From Anaerolineae bacterium (lineage in GTDB: Bacteria; Chloroflexota; Anaerolineae; Anaerolineales; Villigracilaceae), in assembly GCA_017303655.1 (NCBI GenBank), contig JAFLCE010000026.1:1-43219 (forward strand): a stretch of DNA of 43,219 nt, in the 5' to 3' direction. Position 1 is the stretch's first letter, and each line of letters opens with the position of its first letter. The translations under genes and the position numbers were made by a program. Positions 22,460 through 31,194 of the stretch are shown piece by piece. The notes beneath the pieces were generated by a model, which searched no databases, had not been told where the DNA came from, and worked only from the letters and a program-made list of their open reading frames with translations.

Positions 22460-25400
22460 ATGGCAAAGTTTTCAGATACCGAAAAGAAACTACTTGAAAG
22501 CATTTCTGATGATCGCTTATTAACTAGCCTAAGTAAAATCCGTGAGGCGATGGAAGACATTTGGTCTTCAGATGCTCCCCGTATTATCCAAGATTACACA
22601 GACCATGGCGTTGAACATTGTAAACGTCTTGCCAGTTTTGCTTCTAAATTACTTGAAGCAAACGACGGAAGTCCTCTTTCGTCGCAAGAAATGTATTTGC
22701 TTTTGGCGAGCATATATCTTCACGACATCGGTATGCAATGTGATGTCCTAAAGTTTCCAGAAATAAAAGCCGTCGCTGAATCCTTAGGGGCAAAATTCGA
22801 CATTGAATTTCAAGCAAAGACAACCAGTAGTTACACCATTGAAGAGCAAATCTCAATTCGTAAAAATCACCAATTCTTATCAATCTCGTGGATTGACTAT
22901 GCTCATCGAACAGGCAACACTACACTTGGGTTAGCAGCTAAGACTGTTCCTGAAGAATTAGTCGATGACCTAATGGATATTTGCAAGCATCATACAAAAG
23001 CACCTATTACTGACTGTCCAATGACTTTTAAGTTTGATCCAACTCAACGAAAACAATTAATAGCTGCATTGTTGCGTTTTTCTGATGAGCTTGACATTGA
23101 TGGACACCGAGTGAATCTTGAAGCCATTAAGAACTATTCGCTTGACCCGCGAAACAGTGTTTTTTGGTGGTTGCATAATCGCACAAAAATTATTTTCGTT
23201 ACTCGTAATGTTGTTTTAATAACCATACGTTTGAATCCGGAAGACCAAAAGCAGCATGGTTCTTTTGTTCGCACCGCTTTTATTAGTGAATTTCAAACAA
23301 AGAATCGCCCTACCTTAACTGTATTAGCAACTAATGGCATTCCGATTGATATTAGTGCTCAGTCCAACATTATAGAAGATAATCGTAGCGATCTTTTGCC
23401 GCTAGATATTATTCAAGCATTAAAAATAATGCAAAAGAAAAAGAGCCCCTTATTTACGTTAGCAGAAGAAGTACGGATATGGCTACAGGCGATTCGGTAT
23501 GAAGTAAGTGAACCTCATTACCGTGGAGATCAAGGGATTGACATGATTGCGACTTTGGATCAAGGGACGTTGAAACAACGTGTGTTAGTACGCTGCATTG
23601 ATGGGGAAATAATGACTAAGGATGTTGATGAATTAGACAAAATACTTGATAGAAAAACTCCACAAGGCTGGCTGATAACGGATAAGCGCGTTTCCGAAAA
23701 TGCTAGGTCGCGAGCAGCAGAGGATGATGCCTTTCGCGTCTTTAATCTTTCGGAATTTTTGCAACAGTTGGTTTGGAAACCATATTTTGATGCGCTTAAA
23801 GCACTGGCTGAAAAAGATAGTATTCCTGAACTATATGTAGACTTGGCTTGTTACAAGCAAGAAATGGACGAAAAAGGAGAAGAAAAGAATAAAGAAAAAC
23901 ATGAAAGTTTGGATAGTTATATCGATTTGTGGCTAAAAGAGCGTGGAAAAGTACATATTTCTCTTTTAGGTGAATTTGGTACAGGAAAAACATGGTTCTG
24001 TCGCCACTATGCTTATCGACAGTTAAAGCGATACCTTGAAGACCCTGCTAATGAACGATTACCTCTACTTATTACACTACGATCGTTTGCTAAAGCTATG
24101 ACGTCTCAGCAACTCATAAATGATGCATTACTTGAGCAATACAAACTTCCCTTTGTGGGAAGTGCGTATGAGGTTTTTCAGGAAATGAATCGTCGCGGTA
24201 AGTTGCTGTTAATCTTAGATGGGTTTGATGAGATGGCGCGACAAGTAGATTATCAAACTGTTGTAGATAATTTCTGGGAACTTGCGAATTTAGTTGAGGA
24301 AGGTAGTAAGGCTATTCTTACTAGTCGCACAGAATATTTTCGTTGGGCAGAAGAGTCTAAGAAAATATTTAGCGGTGAAGAATATGGACGAGGAACTATT
24401 GTATTGACGCCTCCAAAATTTGAGGTATTACACCTTGAACCATTTAGCCCTGAGCAAATACGTCAAGTTATCATAGGGCGAATTGGGAAGAATAACGGTA
24501 CTGCTATTGCAGACAAAATCTTAAAAGCGCAAAACTTAGCTGAAATGGCGCAAAAACCCATACTAATTGAGTTGTTACTCGCAGCTTTAGATGAAGTTGA
24601 AGGAGATGCGCTTGAGAATCCTACACAAGTTTATCTCTACGCTACAAACAAACTGCTTTTGAGAAATATTGATACACAACGAACATTTACTGCAACATCT
24701 GACAAAGTTTTTTTTCTATGTGAGTTAGCTTGGGAGATGATTAGGAGTGGGGAGTTGAGAGTCCATTATGCATCTATTCCAGATAGAATAAAGACCTACT
24801 TCGGCGAAAGAATCAAAGATCAACATGAATTAGATACTTGGGATTTTGATTTGCGCAGCCAAACACTGTTGCACCGAAATGCGGCTGGATACTATGAATT
24901 TGCCCATAAAAGCTTAGCCGAATATTTTGTTGCTTTTAAGTTTGCAAATGAGCTAGGCTGTTTGGCAAATGTTTTTAAAAATACTTATTGCGAATCGAAT
25001 GGCAAGCCTTGCGAATTACCAGGTGCAAAAACGGATATTGCGTTCTTAGTCGAAACTTTTGGAACATTTAATTTGGCATCAGAGCAAGCACAGGCCGTAC
25101 GAGATCTAATGTTAGGCATGATGGACAGGAAATTACTTAAGCGCTTGTGGAAGATTATTACGTATACAAAAGAAAAAAACTTCGATGAAACGAAATATCT
25201 TGGAGGCAATGCGGCAACACTTCTTAATAAATCTAAAACCTCATTTGCGAAGGCGGATTTAGAAAATACGATTTTATGTGAAGCTGATTTATTTGGTTGC
25301 GATTTATCGACAGCACGAGTAAAAAATTGTAATTTAGAAAATGCAAAGTTGAATAATAGTAAATTCACATCAATGCTACTAACCTCTGCAAAATTGAAAA

Positions 25401-25789
25401 ATACAGGCATAACCATCTACGTGCATGGAAAAAGCAAAGCCATGGCAAATATTCCTGATAATACAGATATGATAGAGATGAGTGAAAAACAAAGTGATAT
25501 TATTCATCACATTATACCTGCATTAATGAGCTTATTGGGCGCACGCTCTGCAACTAGCAATGTTAGGCATATTAACGGTGAAGAATTTATTGTCAGAACC
25601 AATCTAGGTGTTAGCAGTCCAGTAGAGTGGGGGAAAAGAAAGAAAGATTTAATGAAAAAGGGCATATTAGAATCACTAAAGTTTAATGATTATCAGGTTC
25701 TGGGGGCAGCAATAGATAATGATGAAATAAACGAGCTGAAGAGATTAATGCCCGAATCTTTCAAGGATGAATATTTCAAACTCCGTTAA
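22460..25789 (+). CDS. NACHT NTPase with HD, inactive REase-like and pentapeptide-repeat domains (NLR-like defence protein)
   Basis: The 1109-aa product contains four parts. Residues 20-300 form an HD-type phosphohydrolase domain of the HD-CE kind: DYTDHGVEHC (His49, His53), YLHDIG (His88-Asp89), CKHH (177-178) and LLRFSDELDIDGH (Asp209). Residues 335-445 resemble a restriction-endonuclease fold (GDQGIDMIA...RVLVRC), but the catalytic Lys is replaced (RCID), as in NACHT-associated inactive REase domains. The NACHT domain has Walker A GEFGTGKT (504-511), Walker B LLLILDGFDEM (582-592), sensor TSRTEYF and a winged-helix region ending FAHKSLAEYF (814-823). Pentapeptide-like repeats (928-985) and a C-terminal domain follow. 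This matches bacterial NLR-like antiphage proteins. AAGGGAG precedes ATG 22460. Confidence 0.88.
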   Translation: MAKFSDTEKKLLESISDDRLLTSLSKIREAMEDIWSSDAPRIIQDYTDHGVEHCKRLASFASKLLEANDGSPLSSQEMYLLLASIYLHDIGMQCDVLKFPEIKAVAESLGAKFDIEFQAKTTSSYTIEEQISIRKNHQFLSISWIDYAHRTGNTTLGLAAKTVPEELVDDLMDICKHHTKAPITDCPMTFKFDPTQRKQLIAALLRFSDELDIDGHRVNLEAIKNYSLDPRNSVFWWLHNRTKIIFVTRNVVLITIRLNPEDQKQHGSFVRTAFISEFQTKNRPTLTVLATNGIPIDISAQSNIIEDNRSDLLPLDIIQALKIMQKKKSPLFTLAEEVRIWLQAIRYEVSEPHYRGDQGIDMIATLDQGTLKQRVLVRCIDGEIMTKDVDELDKILDRKTPQGWLITDKRVSENARSRAAEDDAFRVFNLSEFLQQLVWKPYFDALKALAEKDSIPELYVDLACYKQEMDEKGEEKNKEKHESLDSYIDLWLKERGKVHISLLGEFGTGKTWFCRHYAYRQLKRYLEDPANERLPLLITLRSFAKAMTSQQLINDALLEQYKLPFVGSAYEVFQEMNRRGKLLLILDGFDEMARQVDYQTVVDNFWELANLVEEGSKAILTSRTEYFRWAEESKKIFSGEEYGRGTIVLTPPKFEVLHLEPFSPEQIRQVIIGRIGKNNGTAIADKILKAQNLAEMAQKPILIELLLAALDEVEGDALENPTQVYLYATNKLLLRNIDTQRTFTATSDKVFFLCELAWEMIRSGELRVHYASIPDRIKTYFGERIKDQHELDTWDFDLRSQTLLHRNAAGYYEFAHKSLAEYFVAFKFANELGCLANVFKNTYCESNGKPCELPGAKTDIAFLVETFGTFNLASEQAQAVRDLMLGMMDRKLLKRLWKIITYTKEKNFDETKYLGGNAATLLNKSKTSFAKADLENTILCEADLFGCDLSTARVKNCNLENAKLNNSKFTSMLLTSAKLKNTGITIYVHGKSKAMANIPDNTDMIEMSEKQSDIIHHIIPALMSLLGARSATSNVRHINGEEFIVRTNLGVSSPVEWGKRKKDLMKKGILESLKFNDYQVLGAAIDNDEINELKRLMPESFKDEYFKLR

Positions 25790-25839
25790 TGATCTTACTT
25801 ATCAACCTTCTACCCTCATGTCCTCGTACTCTCACCTGC

Positions 25840-25939
25840 CCCACCGCCCTTCGGCGGCTCCCAAAAAATTGGACATGTTACACATAATTGACATGATAAG
25901 TTTTTCTTTCCTATTTGGCGCGAAGCGGGCAGGAGGAGG
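25840..25939. repeat. Hairpin-type intergenic repeat beside the mutase relic
   Basis: CACCGCCCTTCGGCGGCTCCCAAA-type sequence on the left and TATTTGGCGCG...GGCAGGAGGAGGT on the right bracket an AT-rich centre. A related element lies at 26356-26460, in the same position relative to the intact mutase gene's 3' end, so both copies probably arose in one duplication. Confidence 0.5.
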
Positions 25940-26050
25940 TCAAAACCCTTCTGCCACGTATTCACCCCAAACGCCTCTCAGCGTATTGCAGATCTCACCG
26001 AGGGTCACATCATTCTCCACACATTCAATGAAGAGAGGCATCAGGTTCTC
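25940..26050 (-). pseudogene. 3' relic of a second methylmalonyl-CoA mutase large-subunit gene
   Basis: Reading the minus strand from 26050, 36 open codons and a stop encode [20 protein letters not shown] and onward to WGEYVAEGF. The intact gene at 26461-28143 ends with the same residues, differing at ENDV (HDM in the intact copy). Nothing upstream of 26050 continues the mutase frame. The relic lies 150 bp after the NACHT gene stop and marks the edge of the accessory island. Confidence 0.9.
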
Positions 26051-26079
26051 GTATATACAAGGTGACTTTCTTTGTTACT

Positions 26080-26313
26080 TCAATTCGTCGGTCTCTTGAA
26101 AATGAGCCGCAAGGTGGTTCCCACTTCGCCCATTGGGCTCATCCCAACCAGCTCCCAGCCTTCTTGCCCAGATTGATTTAGAAAATCCGTCAACGTAGGT
26201 CTGCCCGCGTAGGTGGTGACAAATCCGCGCAGTGCCGTGCCGATCATGGCGCCATTGACTTCAAAGACCTCGTGATTGTCCGCGAGTGCATACAAATATT
26301 CCCAATTCTTCAT
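26080..26313 (-). CDS. Small DUF4177-like protein
   Basis: The 77-aa product starts MKNWEYLYAL and ends LTDFLNQSGQEGWELVGMSPMGEVGTTLRLIFKRP. The 'LN..G.EGWELV......LIFKRP' pattern is that of DUF4177-like small beta-rich proteins, whose function is unknown. It lies on the minus strand between the intact mutase gene and the mutase relic, so it was probably part of the duplicated unit. GGAACGAAAGAAC precedes ATG 26313, a weak ribosome-binding site. Confidence 0.65.
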   Translation of the reverse strand: MKNWEYLYALADNHEVFEVNGAMIGTALRGFVTTYAGRPTLTDFLNQSGQEGWELVGMSPMGEVGTTLRLIFKRPTN

Positions 26314-26355
26314 GTTCTTTCGTTCCTTTTATTATTTTTTCAAGTTCTCAACCCA

Positions 26356-26460
26356 ACCCCCTCCGCCCTTCGGGCACCTCCCCCAAATCCGACAATTTAG
26401 ACTTTTCTTATTATCCGAAATTTTCATCGTCGTATTTGGGGGAGGACGGGTGGGGGCGGT
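26356..26460. repeat. Inverted repeat downstream of the mutase gene
   Basis: CCTCCCCCAAAT on the left pairs with ATTTGGGGGAGG on the right, and the G+C-rich outer arms (CCCCCTCCGCCC / GGGTGGGGGCGG) pair imperfectly. It lies exactly at the mutase stop codon and may act as a terminator. A degraded relative lies at 25840-25939. Confidence 0.65.
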
Positions 26461-28143
26461 CTAAAACCCCTCCGCCACGTATTCACCCCACACGCCTCTC
26501 AACGTGTTGCAGATCTCACCGAGGGTCATATCGTGTTCCACACATTCAATGAAGAGCGGCATCAAGTTCTCGGAGCCTTTTGCGGCTTCGACCAATCGTC
26601 CGCGCAACTCGGTCACTCGTCCCTCATCTCTCGCCTCGCGCAACTTCCTTAACTTTTCATGCTGTCCCAACTCAATCGACGTGTCAACCTTCAAGCGTTC
26701 CAAGGTCAGAACTTCATCCACTGTGAATTGATTGACACCTACGATGATCTCTTCTTTCCTCTCGATGGCTTGCTGTGCCGCATACGCCGCGTTCTGAATT
26801 TCATTCTGCATAAATCCGCGTTCGATGGATTGCATCGCTCCGCCCATCTCGTTGATCTTGGCGATGTAATCCAGTGCGCCTTTTTCAATTTCATCGGTGA
26901 GATGTTCGATCAGATACGAACCTGCCAACGGGTCAATCGAGTCCGCTACACCGGATTCGTGCGCGATGATCTGTTGAGTCCGCAAGGCGACACGCACCGA
27001 TTTTTCAGTCGGCAACCACAGGGCTTCGTCCATGCTATTGGTGTGCAGAGATTGTGTTCCGCCTAATACAGCCGATAAGGCTTGCAAGGTCACACGCACC
27101 ACATTATTTTCCGGCTGTTGAGCAGTGAGGGTCGAACCGGCTGTCTGCGTATGGAAGCGTAACTGCCATGAAGACGGCTTCTGTGCCTTGAAGCGTTCAC
27201 GCATGATGCGTGCCCACATCCGTCTCGCCGCGCGGAATTTGGCAACTTCTTCGAGCAGGTTATTGTGCGCGTTGAAGAAGAACGAAAGCTGACCCGCGAA
27301 ATCGTCAACGTTCAGTCCGGCTTTGAGCGCCGCTTCCACGTAAGCAATTCCGTTCGCGAGGGTGAACGCCACTTCCTGCACGGCGGTCGAACCGGCTTCG
27401 CGGATGTGATAGCCCGAGATCGAGATCGTGTTCCAATACGGCACTTCCTTCGCGCAGAACTGGAAGATGTCGGTGATCAGTCGCATCGACGGGGCAGGCG
27501 GGAAGATATACGTCCCACGCGCCACATATTCTTTGAGGATGTCATTCTGGATCGTGCCGCGCAGCTGGTGCATGTCCGCGCCCTGGCGTTTGGCAACCGC
27601 AATATACATCGCCAGCAGCACGCCCGCGGGCGCGTTGATGGTCATCGAAGTCGAAACCTTATCTAATGGAATCTGATCGAATAACTGCTCCATGTCTTTG
27701 ATCGACGAAATGGACACACCTACTTTACCGACCTCTCCCTGCGCGATGGGATCGTCCGCATCGTACCCAATTTGAGTGGGGAGGTCGAACGCAACCGATA
27801 GCCCCGTTTGACCTTGTCCCAGCAAATAGCGATAACGCTTGTTCGATTCTTCCGCCGTCGAAAAGCCCGCATACTGGCGCATCGTCCAAAAGCGTGAACG
27901 ATACATCGTCGGCTGCACGCCACGAGTGAAGGGATACTCTCCCGGAAAACCGATGTTATTTAAATAATTTTCATCCGTAGGGGCGGGGTCCCCCTGCCCT
28001 GCATTCCCCGGCATCGCAAGGCGCGGCACTTCGATTCCCGATGAAAGTTCAAAGCGCTCCCTACGCTCCTTGAACTTCTCCAAAGACTTCTTGAGTGTAG
28101 TTTCTTTCCATTTATTAAATTGTTCGCTGAGGGTCATAGTCAT
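26461..28143 (-). CDS. Methylmalonyl-CoA mutase large (catalytic) subunit
   Basis: This B12-dependent enzyme interconverts methylmalonyl-CoA and succinyl-CoA in propionate and branched-chain metabolism. The 560-aa product is the separate catalytic chain, without the C-terminal cobalamin-binding domain, which must come from another gene. Signatures are [79 protein letters not shown] and [20 protein letters not shown]. The HIREAGS and RQYAGFST blocks fit the mutase family. Isobutyryl-CoA or related mutases share much of this, so acyl specificity is probable rather than certain. The frame begins ATGACTATG, so ATG 28143 or 28137 could be the start. Confidence 0.92.
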   Translation of the reverse strand: MTMTLSEQFNKWKETTLKKSLEKFKERRERFELSSGIEVPRLAMPGNAGQGDPAPTDENYLNNIGFPGEYPFTRGVQPTMYRSRFWTMRQYAGFSTAEESNKRYRYLLGQGQTGLSVAFDLPTQIGYDADDPIAQGEVGKVGVSISSIKDMEQLFDQIPLDKVSTSMTINAPAGVLLAMYIAVAKRQGADMHQLRGTIQNDILKEYVARGTYIFPPAPSMRLITDIFQFCAKEVPYWNTISISGYHIREAGSTAVQEVAFTLANGIAYVEAALKAGLNVDDFAGQLSFFFNAHNNLLEEVAKFRAARRMWARIMRERFKAQKPSSWQLRFHTQTAGSTLTAQQPENNVVRVTLQALSAVLGGTQSLHTNSMDEALWLPTEKSVRVALRTQQIIAHESGVADSIDPLAGSYLIEHLTDEIEKGALDYIAKINEMGGAMQSIERGFMQNEIQNAAYAAQQAIERKEEIIVGVNQFTVDEVLTLERLKVDTSIELGQHEKLRKLREARDEGRVTELRGRLVEAAKGSENLMPLFIECVEHDMTLGEICNTLRGVWGEYVAEGF

Positions 28144-28162
28144 TGCCTTTTTAAAGATTTTT

Positions 28163-28234
28163 GGACGCTGATGAACGCAGAAAAACGCAGATTTTTTCTT
28201 TTTTGATCAGCGCAATCAGCGTTCATCTGCGTCC
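28163..28234. repeat. Dispersed palindromic repeat, GGACGCTGAT family, copy 2
   Basis: GGACGCTGATGAACGCAGA at the left and CAGCGTTCATCTGCGTCC at the right form a long inverted repeat around an AT-rich centre. It lies between the mutase start and the GxxExxY gene. Confidence 0.85.
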
Positions 28235-28300
28235 CATTAGATTCTTATTTCCTTGAGTAAACCACTATTTCACTTCCATTTGTGTAGATCAAAGACTTTT

Positions 28301-28377
28301 GGATGCTGATTACGAAGCGCGCAGGAAAGCACAGTTTTTTTCTTTTTGATCAGCGCAGTCAGCGTTCATCTGCGTCC
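28301..28377. repeat. Dispersed palindromic repeat, GGACGCTGAT family, copy 3
   Basis: The left end (GGATGCTGATTACGAAGC) is more degraded than in copy 2; the right end (CAGCGTTCATCTGCGTCC) is identical to it. The right end supplies the last codons and the stop of the GxxExxY gene. Confidence 0.8.
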
Positions 28378-28820
28378 TTATTTGTTTTTAGTTTATTCTG
28401 CGCAACCCACCATTCCTTGCGTGTGTTGTCAAAAGACCGTCTTTTCGTTTCGGGCTTTGGTCCAAAATTCAACAACAAGCCAACTTCATAAGGGGTCGCT
28501 TTCAAGTAATTCAATAGTTGTGCTTCATGCTCATCAGCCAAATGCTTTGTGGCTTTGATTTCCAAAATAACGAGTTCATTGACGATCAAATCGGCATAAT
28601 ATTCCCCAACCTGTTGACCCAAATAATACACATTGATCGGGAATTCATCGTCTGCTTTTATGCCGCGCCGTTCCAACTCAATCATCAGAGCCTTGACATA
28701 TACCTTCTCAAGAAAACCGTAACCCAAAGCGGAATATACCGCGTAGAAAGCGCCAATGATCTGTTCTGTCAGATCAGAATGTTTATAAATACCCGCACTG
28801 TAGGCAGTCTTTTTATCCAT
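28359..28820 (-). CDS. GxxExxY-family protein
   Basis: The 153-aa protein belongs to the GxxExxY family (PDDEXK-like fold, function unknown). It has the naming motif GFLEKVY (residues 35-41) and the blocks YYADLIVNELVILEIKATKHL and EAQLLNYLKAT. The conserved D...E-x-K (DLIVNELVILEIKA) resembles a nuclease core. GGAGG lies just upstream of ATG 28820. The final residues KDADER and the stop are encoded by the dispersed repeat at 28301-28377, so the native C-terminus was probably altered when the repeat arrived. These genes are often scattered next to repeats. Confidence 0.88.
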   Translation of the reverse strand: MDKKTAYSAGIYKHSDLTEQIIGAFYAVYSALGYGFLEKVYVKALMIELERRGIKADDEFPINVYYLGQQVGEYYADLIVNELVILEIKATKHLADEHEAQLLNYLKATPYEVGLLLNFGPKPETKRRSFDNTRKEWWVAQNKLKTNKDADER

Positions 28821-28839
28821 AATTCCTCCAAATCAAAAC

Positions 28840-28868
28840 ATCAGCGTCATCAGCGTTTTTCTGCGTCC
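28840..28868. repeat. Partial GGACGCTGAT-family repeat, copy 4
   Basis: CATCAGCGTCATCAGCGTTTTTCTGCGTCC is the right half of the dispersed repeat, located just upstream of the GxxExxY gene. That gene is therefore flanked by repeat copies on both sides. Confidence 0.7.
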
Positions 28869-28990
28869 CAATTTATCTTTCTCCAAGTATAAAGCCAACC
28901 TAAAATTCATCCTAGGACAAGCAGCACGCACAAACGAGTAAAAAGTCATCAATCATCTTCCTGTGCTACACTTATCGAAACAGAGGATTT

Positions 28991-30004
28991 ATGGAGATAT
29001 GTTATTTACTTGCTTTCCCTGATTCAGCCGAAGGAAAGGTCCCGCCGCCTGAGCAGTTTACAGGGCTGAAAGATGCGCCCTACTTCCAGCCGGTGGATAT
29101 TGACCTGGTAACCTTGAGTGAAGAGACGATCATAGTAGAGGGCTATGCGGTTTCAGTCTCGCGTCAGCGTTACGATGACCGCGTGCAAATGATCGAATGT
29201 CATTATGACCTGAAAGATCCTTTTGACTCATCGGTACTCAAAGACCGCACAAAGATCCAGCAATCTTTGCAAAGCCGCTTTGTGCCAGATGCCTATCGCG
29301 TTGCTGGCATGTACGAAGAATACAGCATTCTGCTGGTGCAAGAGATCAAAACCACGCCCGATAAATGGCTGGAGAAAAATGCAGTTGCTCTTGCCACGTT
29401 TATCCGTTCGCAGCGCGAGTCATTGGATAATATGGAGATCGAAGAACTCTTGCAAGCGCGTGTGCATTATTCGGCGCGCGAGCTCACCATGGTGGACTGG
29501 GAAGGCGCCGTCATCATTGCACCCAATGCTGATTATCGTTCGGATATTGCGCTCATCAAGATCGGCAATTATCAGCTCTTGCGTTATCGCATGTTAGACC
29601 AGTCGATTGAAGAAATGCTCGATAAGATTCGCGAGACTTTCTTTGGAAGCCGCAAACGCTTCCGCCCCACGCGCGGCATCATCAGCCAGATCGCCCAGCA
29701 CAAACTGGAGATCATGCTTGATTTTGAACGCGCCGAACAGAACATGCTGCTCATCGGCGATTGGTACACCGCCGACCTGTACGAAGCCATTCATGAACAG
29801 TTCTACCTCAAGGATTGGAAGGAAAACGTAAGTACCAAGCTCGATAATCTCGAAAGCATCATGCAAACCATCAAGGACAATCTCTCGATCTCATGGGAGA
29901 ATCTTATGGACCGCATTCAACTTTTCTTGTGGATGGTTATGCTGCTCGGATATCTTTATTTGTATCTGCTCGACGCAGGCTGGATCACGATGCCATCCAA
30001 ATGA
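28991..30004 (+). CDS. RMD1/DUF155-like membrane-anchored protein
   Basis: The 337-aa product has a soluble N-terminal part (about 1-215), a helical region DFERAEQNMLLIGDWYTADLYEAIHE, a coiled-coil-like helix (ENVSTKLDNLESIMQTIKDNL, about 275-296) and one C-terminal membrane helix (LFLWMVMLLGYLYLYLL, about 311-328). The order 'helices, coiled coil, C-terminal anchor' and the IKIGNYQLLRYRMLDQSIEEML block resemble the RMD1/DUF155 family. The assignment is tentative and bacterial members have no known function. It lies 15 bp before the first HEYAH gene, with GGAGG between, so it heads that cluster. Confidence 0.6.
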   Translation: MEICYLLAFPDSAEGKVPPPEQFTGLKDAPYFQPVDIDLVTLSEETIIVEGYAVSVSRQRYDDRVQMIECHYDLKDPFDSSVLKDRTKIQQSLQSRFVPDAYRVAGMYEEYSILLVQEIKTTPDKWLEKNAVALATFIRSQRESLDNMEIEELLQARVHYSARELTMVDWEGAVIIAPNADYRSDIALIKIGNYQLLRYRMLDQSIEEMLDKIRETFFGSRKRFRPTRGIISQIAQHKLEIMLDFERAEQNMLLIGDWYTADLYEAIHEQFYLKDWKENVSTKLDNLESIMQTIKDNLSISWENLMDRIQLFLWMVMLLGYLYLYLLDAGWITMPSK

Positions 30005-30019
30005 CGTAGTGGAGGTTTT

Positions 30020-31003
30020 ATGGTTAACAAAGCACTCGCGCTTTTATTTGTAATTACGATTGGGTCTGTTTTGCTGGCGTGGCAGTTTCTGCCTGAGCCG
30101 GTGGCAACCCCCTTGATCGGTGGTTCTTGCAATGTGACCATGACCGAGATCGTCGCCAGTGCCCAAGGGGATGTATACGCCATGGATGAATCCGCCGCGG
30201 ACTACGTTGCGCCTGATTTTCTCTATTTGACCTCGTACTCGGTGGAAGGGGATTCCATTACCGAACCCGTTCTCGAAGATGTACCTGCCGCGCTGGAACC
30301 TCAGCAGTCCGATTTGGCGTTGCAACAGGAAGCCTGGCAAGTCTTCACTACCCTCATCCCACCCGCAGACCGCGACATGGTCGTGGAATTCAACGTCTTC
30401 ACCGATGGATACTCAAACACCCTTGCAGCGGTGGGGCAGCTCTCAGAAAGCCCTACCGACTGGATGTTGGAAGTTGACGTCGCTGACCTGGAAGATAAAG
30501 ACAGCCTGATCTTCACCATCATCCACGAATACGCTCATCTGCTCACCTTGAATGCCGAACAAGTCGAACCAGATCAAGAACTGGTGGATGATCCCTTCAA
30601 TCCTGAACTGCAAATTGAAAAAGGCGCAGCATGTACCTATTACTTCACCGGCACGGGTTGTAGTTATAAAGAATCCTATATCAATGTCTTTTACGAACGC
30701 TTCTGGGTGAATCTTGAAGAAGAATGGTCTGCGATAGACGTGATGCAATATGATGAAGATGCCAGCTTGGAATACTACGCGGCTCTGTATGCCTTTTATA
30801 AAGCACATCAAGACCAGTTCGTCGATGATTATTCCGTGACCCATCCCGCTGAAGACATTGCCGAGTCCTTTACTTATTTTGTTTTCACCCCCAAGCCCAC
30901 TGGCAACTCCATTAAAGAACAGAAGATCGCATTTTTCTACGAATATCCCGAACTGGTTAAGCTTCGTTCCGATATTTTGAATGGTGCCTGTTCCCTCGAC
31001 TAG
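30020..31003 (+). CDS. HEYAH putative zinc metallopeptidase, tandem paralogue 1
   Basis: The 327-aa exported protein is anchored by an N-terminal helix (residues 4-21) with no lipobox Cys. HEYAHLLTL (169-177) gives the HExxH zinc motif. About 105 residues later HPAEDIAESF (275-284) offers a conserved acidic third ligand, a gluzincin-like arrangement. A Cys pair (Cys205, Cys214 in CTYYFTGTGC) is conserved in all three copies. The substrate is unknown. GGAGG at 30011-30015 precedes ATG 30020. The next paralogue follows across a repeat-bearing 191-bp gap. Confidence 0.75.
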   Translation: MVNKALALLFVITIGSVLLAWQFLPEPVATPLIGGSCNVTMTEIVASAQGDVYAMDESAADYVAPDFLYLTSYSVEGDSITEPVLEDVPAALEPQQSDLALQQEAWQVFTTLIPPADRDMVVEFNVFTDGYSNTLAAVGQLSESPTDWMLEVDVADLEDKDSLIFTIIHEYAHLLTLNAEQVEPDQELVDDPFNPELQIEKGAACTYYFTGTGCSYKESYINVFYERFWVNLEEEWSAIDVMQYDEDASLEYYAALYAFYKAHQDQFVDDYSVTHPAEDIAESFTYFVFTPKPTGNSIKEQKIAFFYEYPELVKLRSDILNGACSLD

Positions 31004-31048
31004 GGCGGAAGGGTGGGTATGGTATCCTTGGCAAAATTGATGAAGTGA

Positions 31049-31170
31049 CCTTACGCAGTAGGGGCGCCCAACCGTAGTCCAGTGAAACTTTTGTAATGGG
31101 CGACCCTTTCTTTTCGATTGGAGCCAAGCTATACCCTGACGGGTCGCCCCTACGCTGAAATCACGTAAGG
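31049..31170. repeat. GGGGCG(A)CCC-type inverted repeat element, copy 1
   Basis: CCTTACGCAGTAGGGGCG (31049-31066) at the left and CGCCCCTACGCTGAAATCA..CGTAAGG (31145-31170) at the right form nested inverted repeats around about 80 bp. Related elements lie at 36127-36187 and 37541-37602. No coding capacity. Confidence 0.8.
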
Positions 31171-31194
31171 TAAGTTATTGATGAAGGAACCTCC

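Noticed and set aside
21219-26080. Integrative element with integrase or attachment sites around the NACHT island
   Set aside because: No integrase, transposase or tRNA lies at the edges. Only repeats and the mutase relic mark the borders.
25767-26099. Plus-strand open frame of 110 codons after the NACHT gene
   Set aside because: It overlaps the mutase relic antisense and a repeat, with no ribosome-binding site and no motif.
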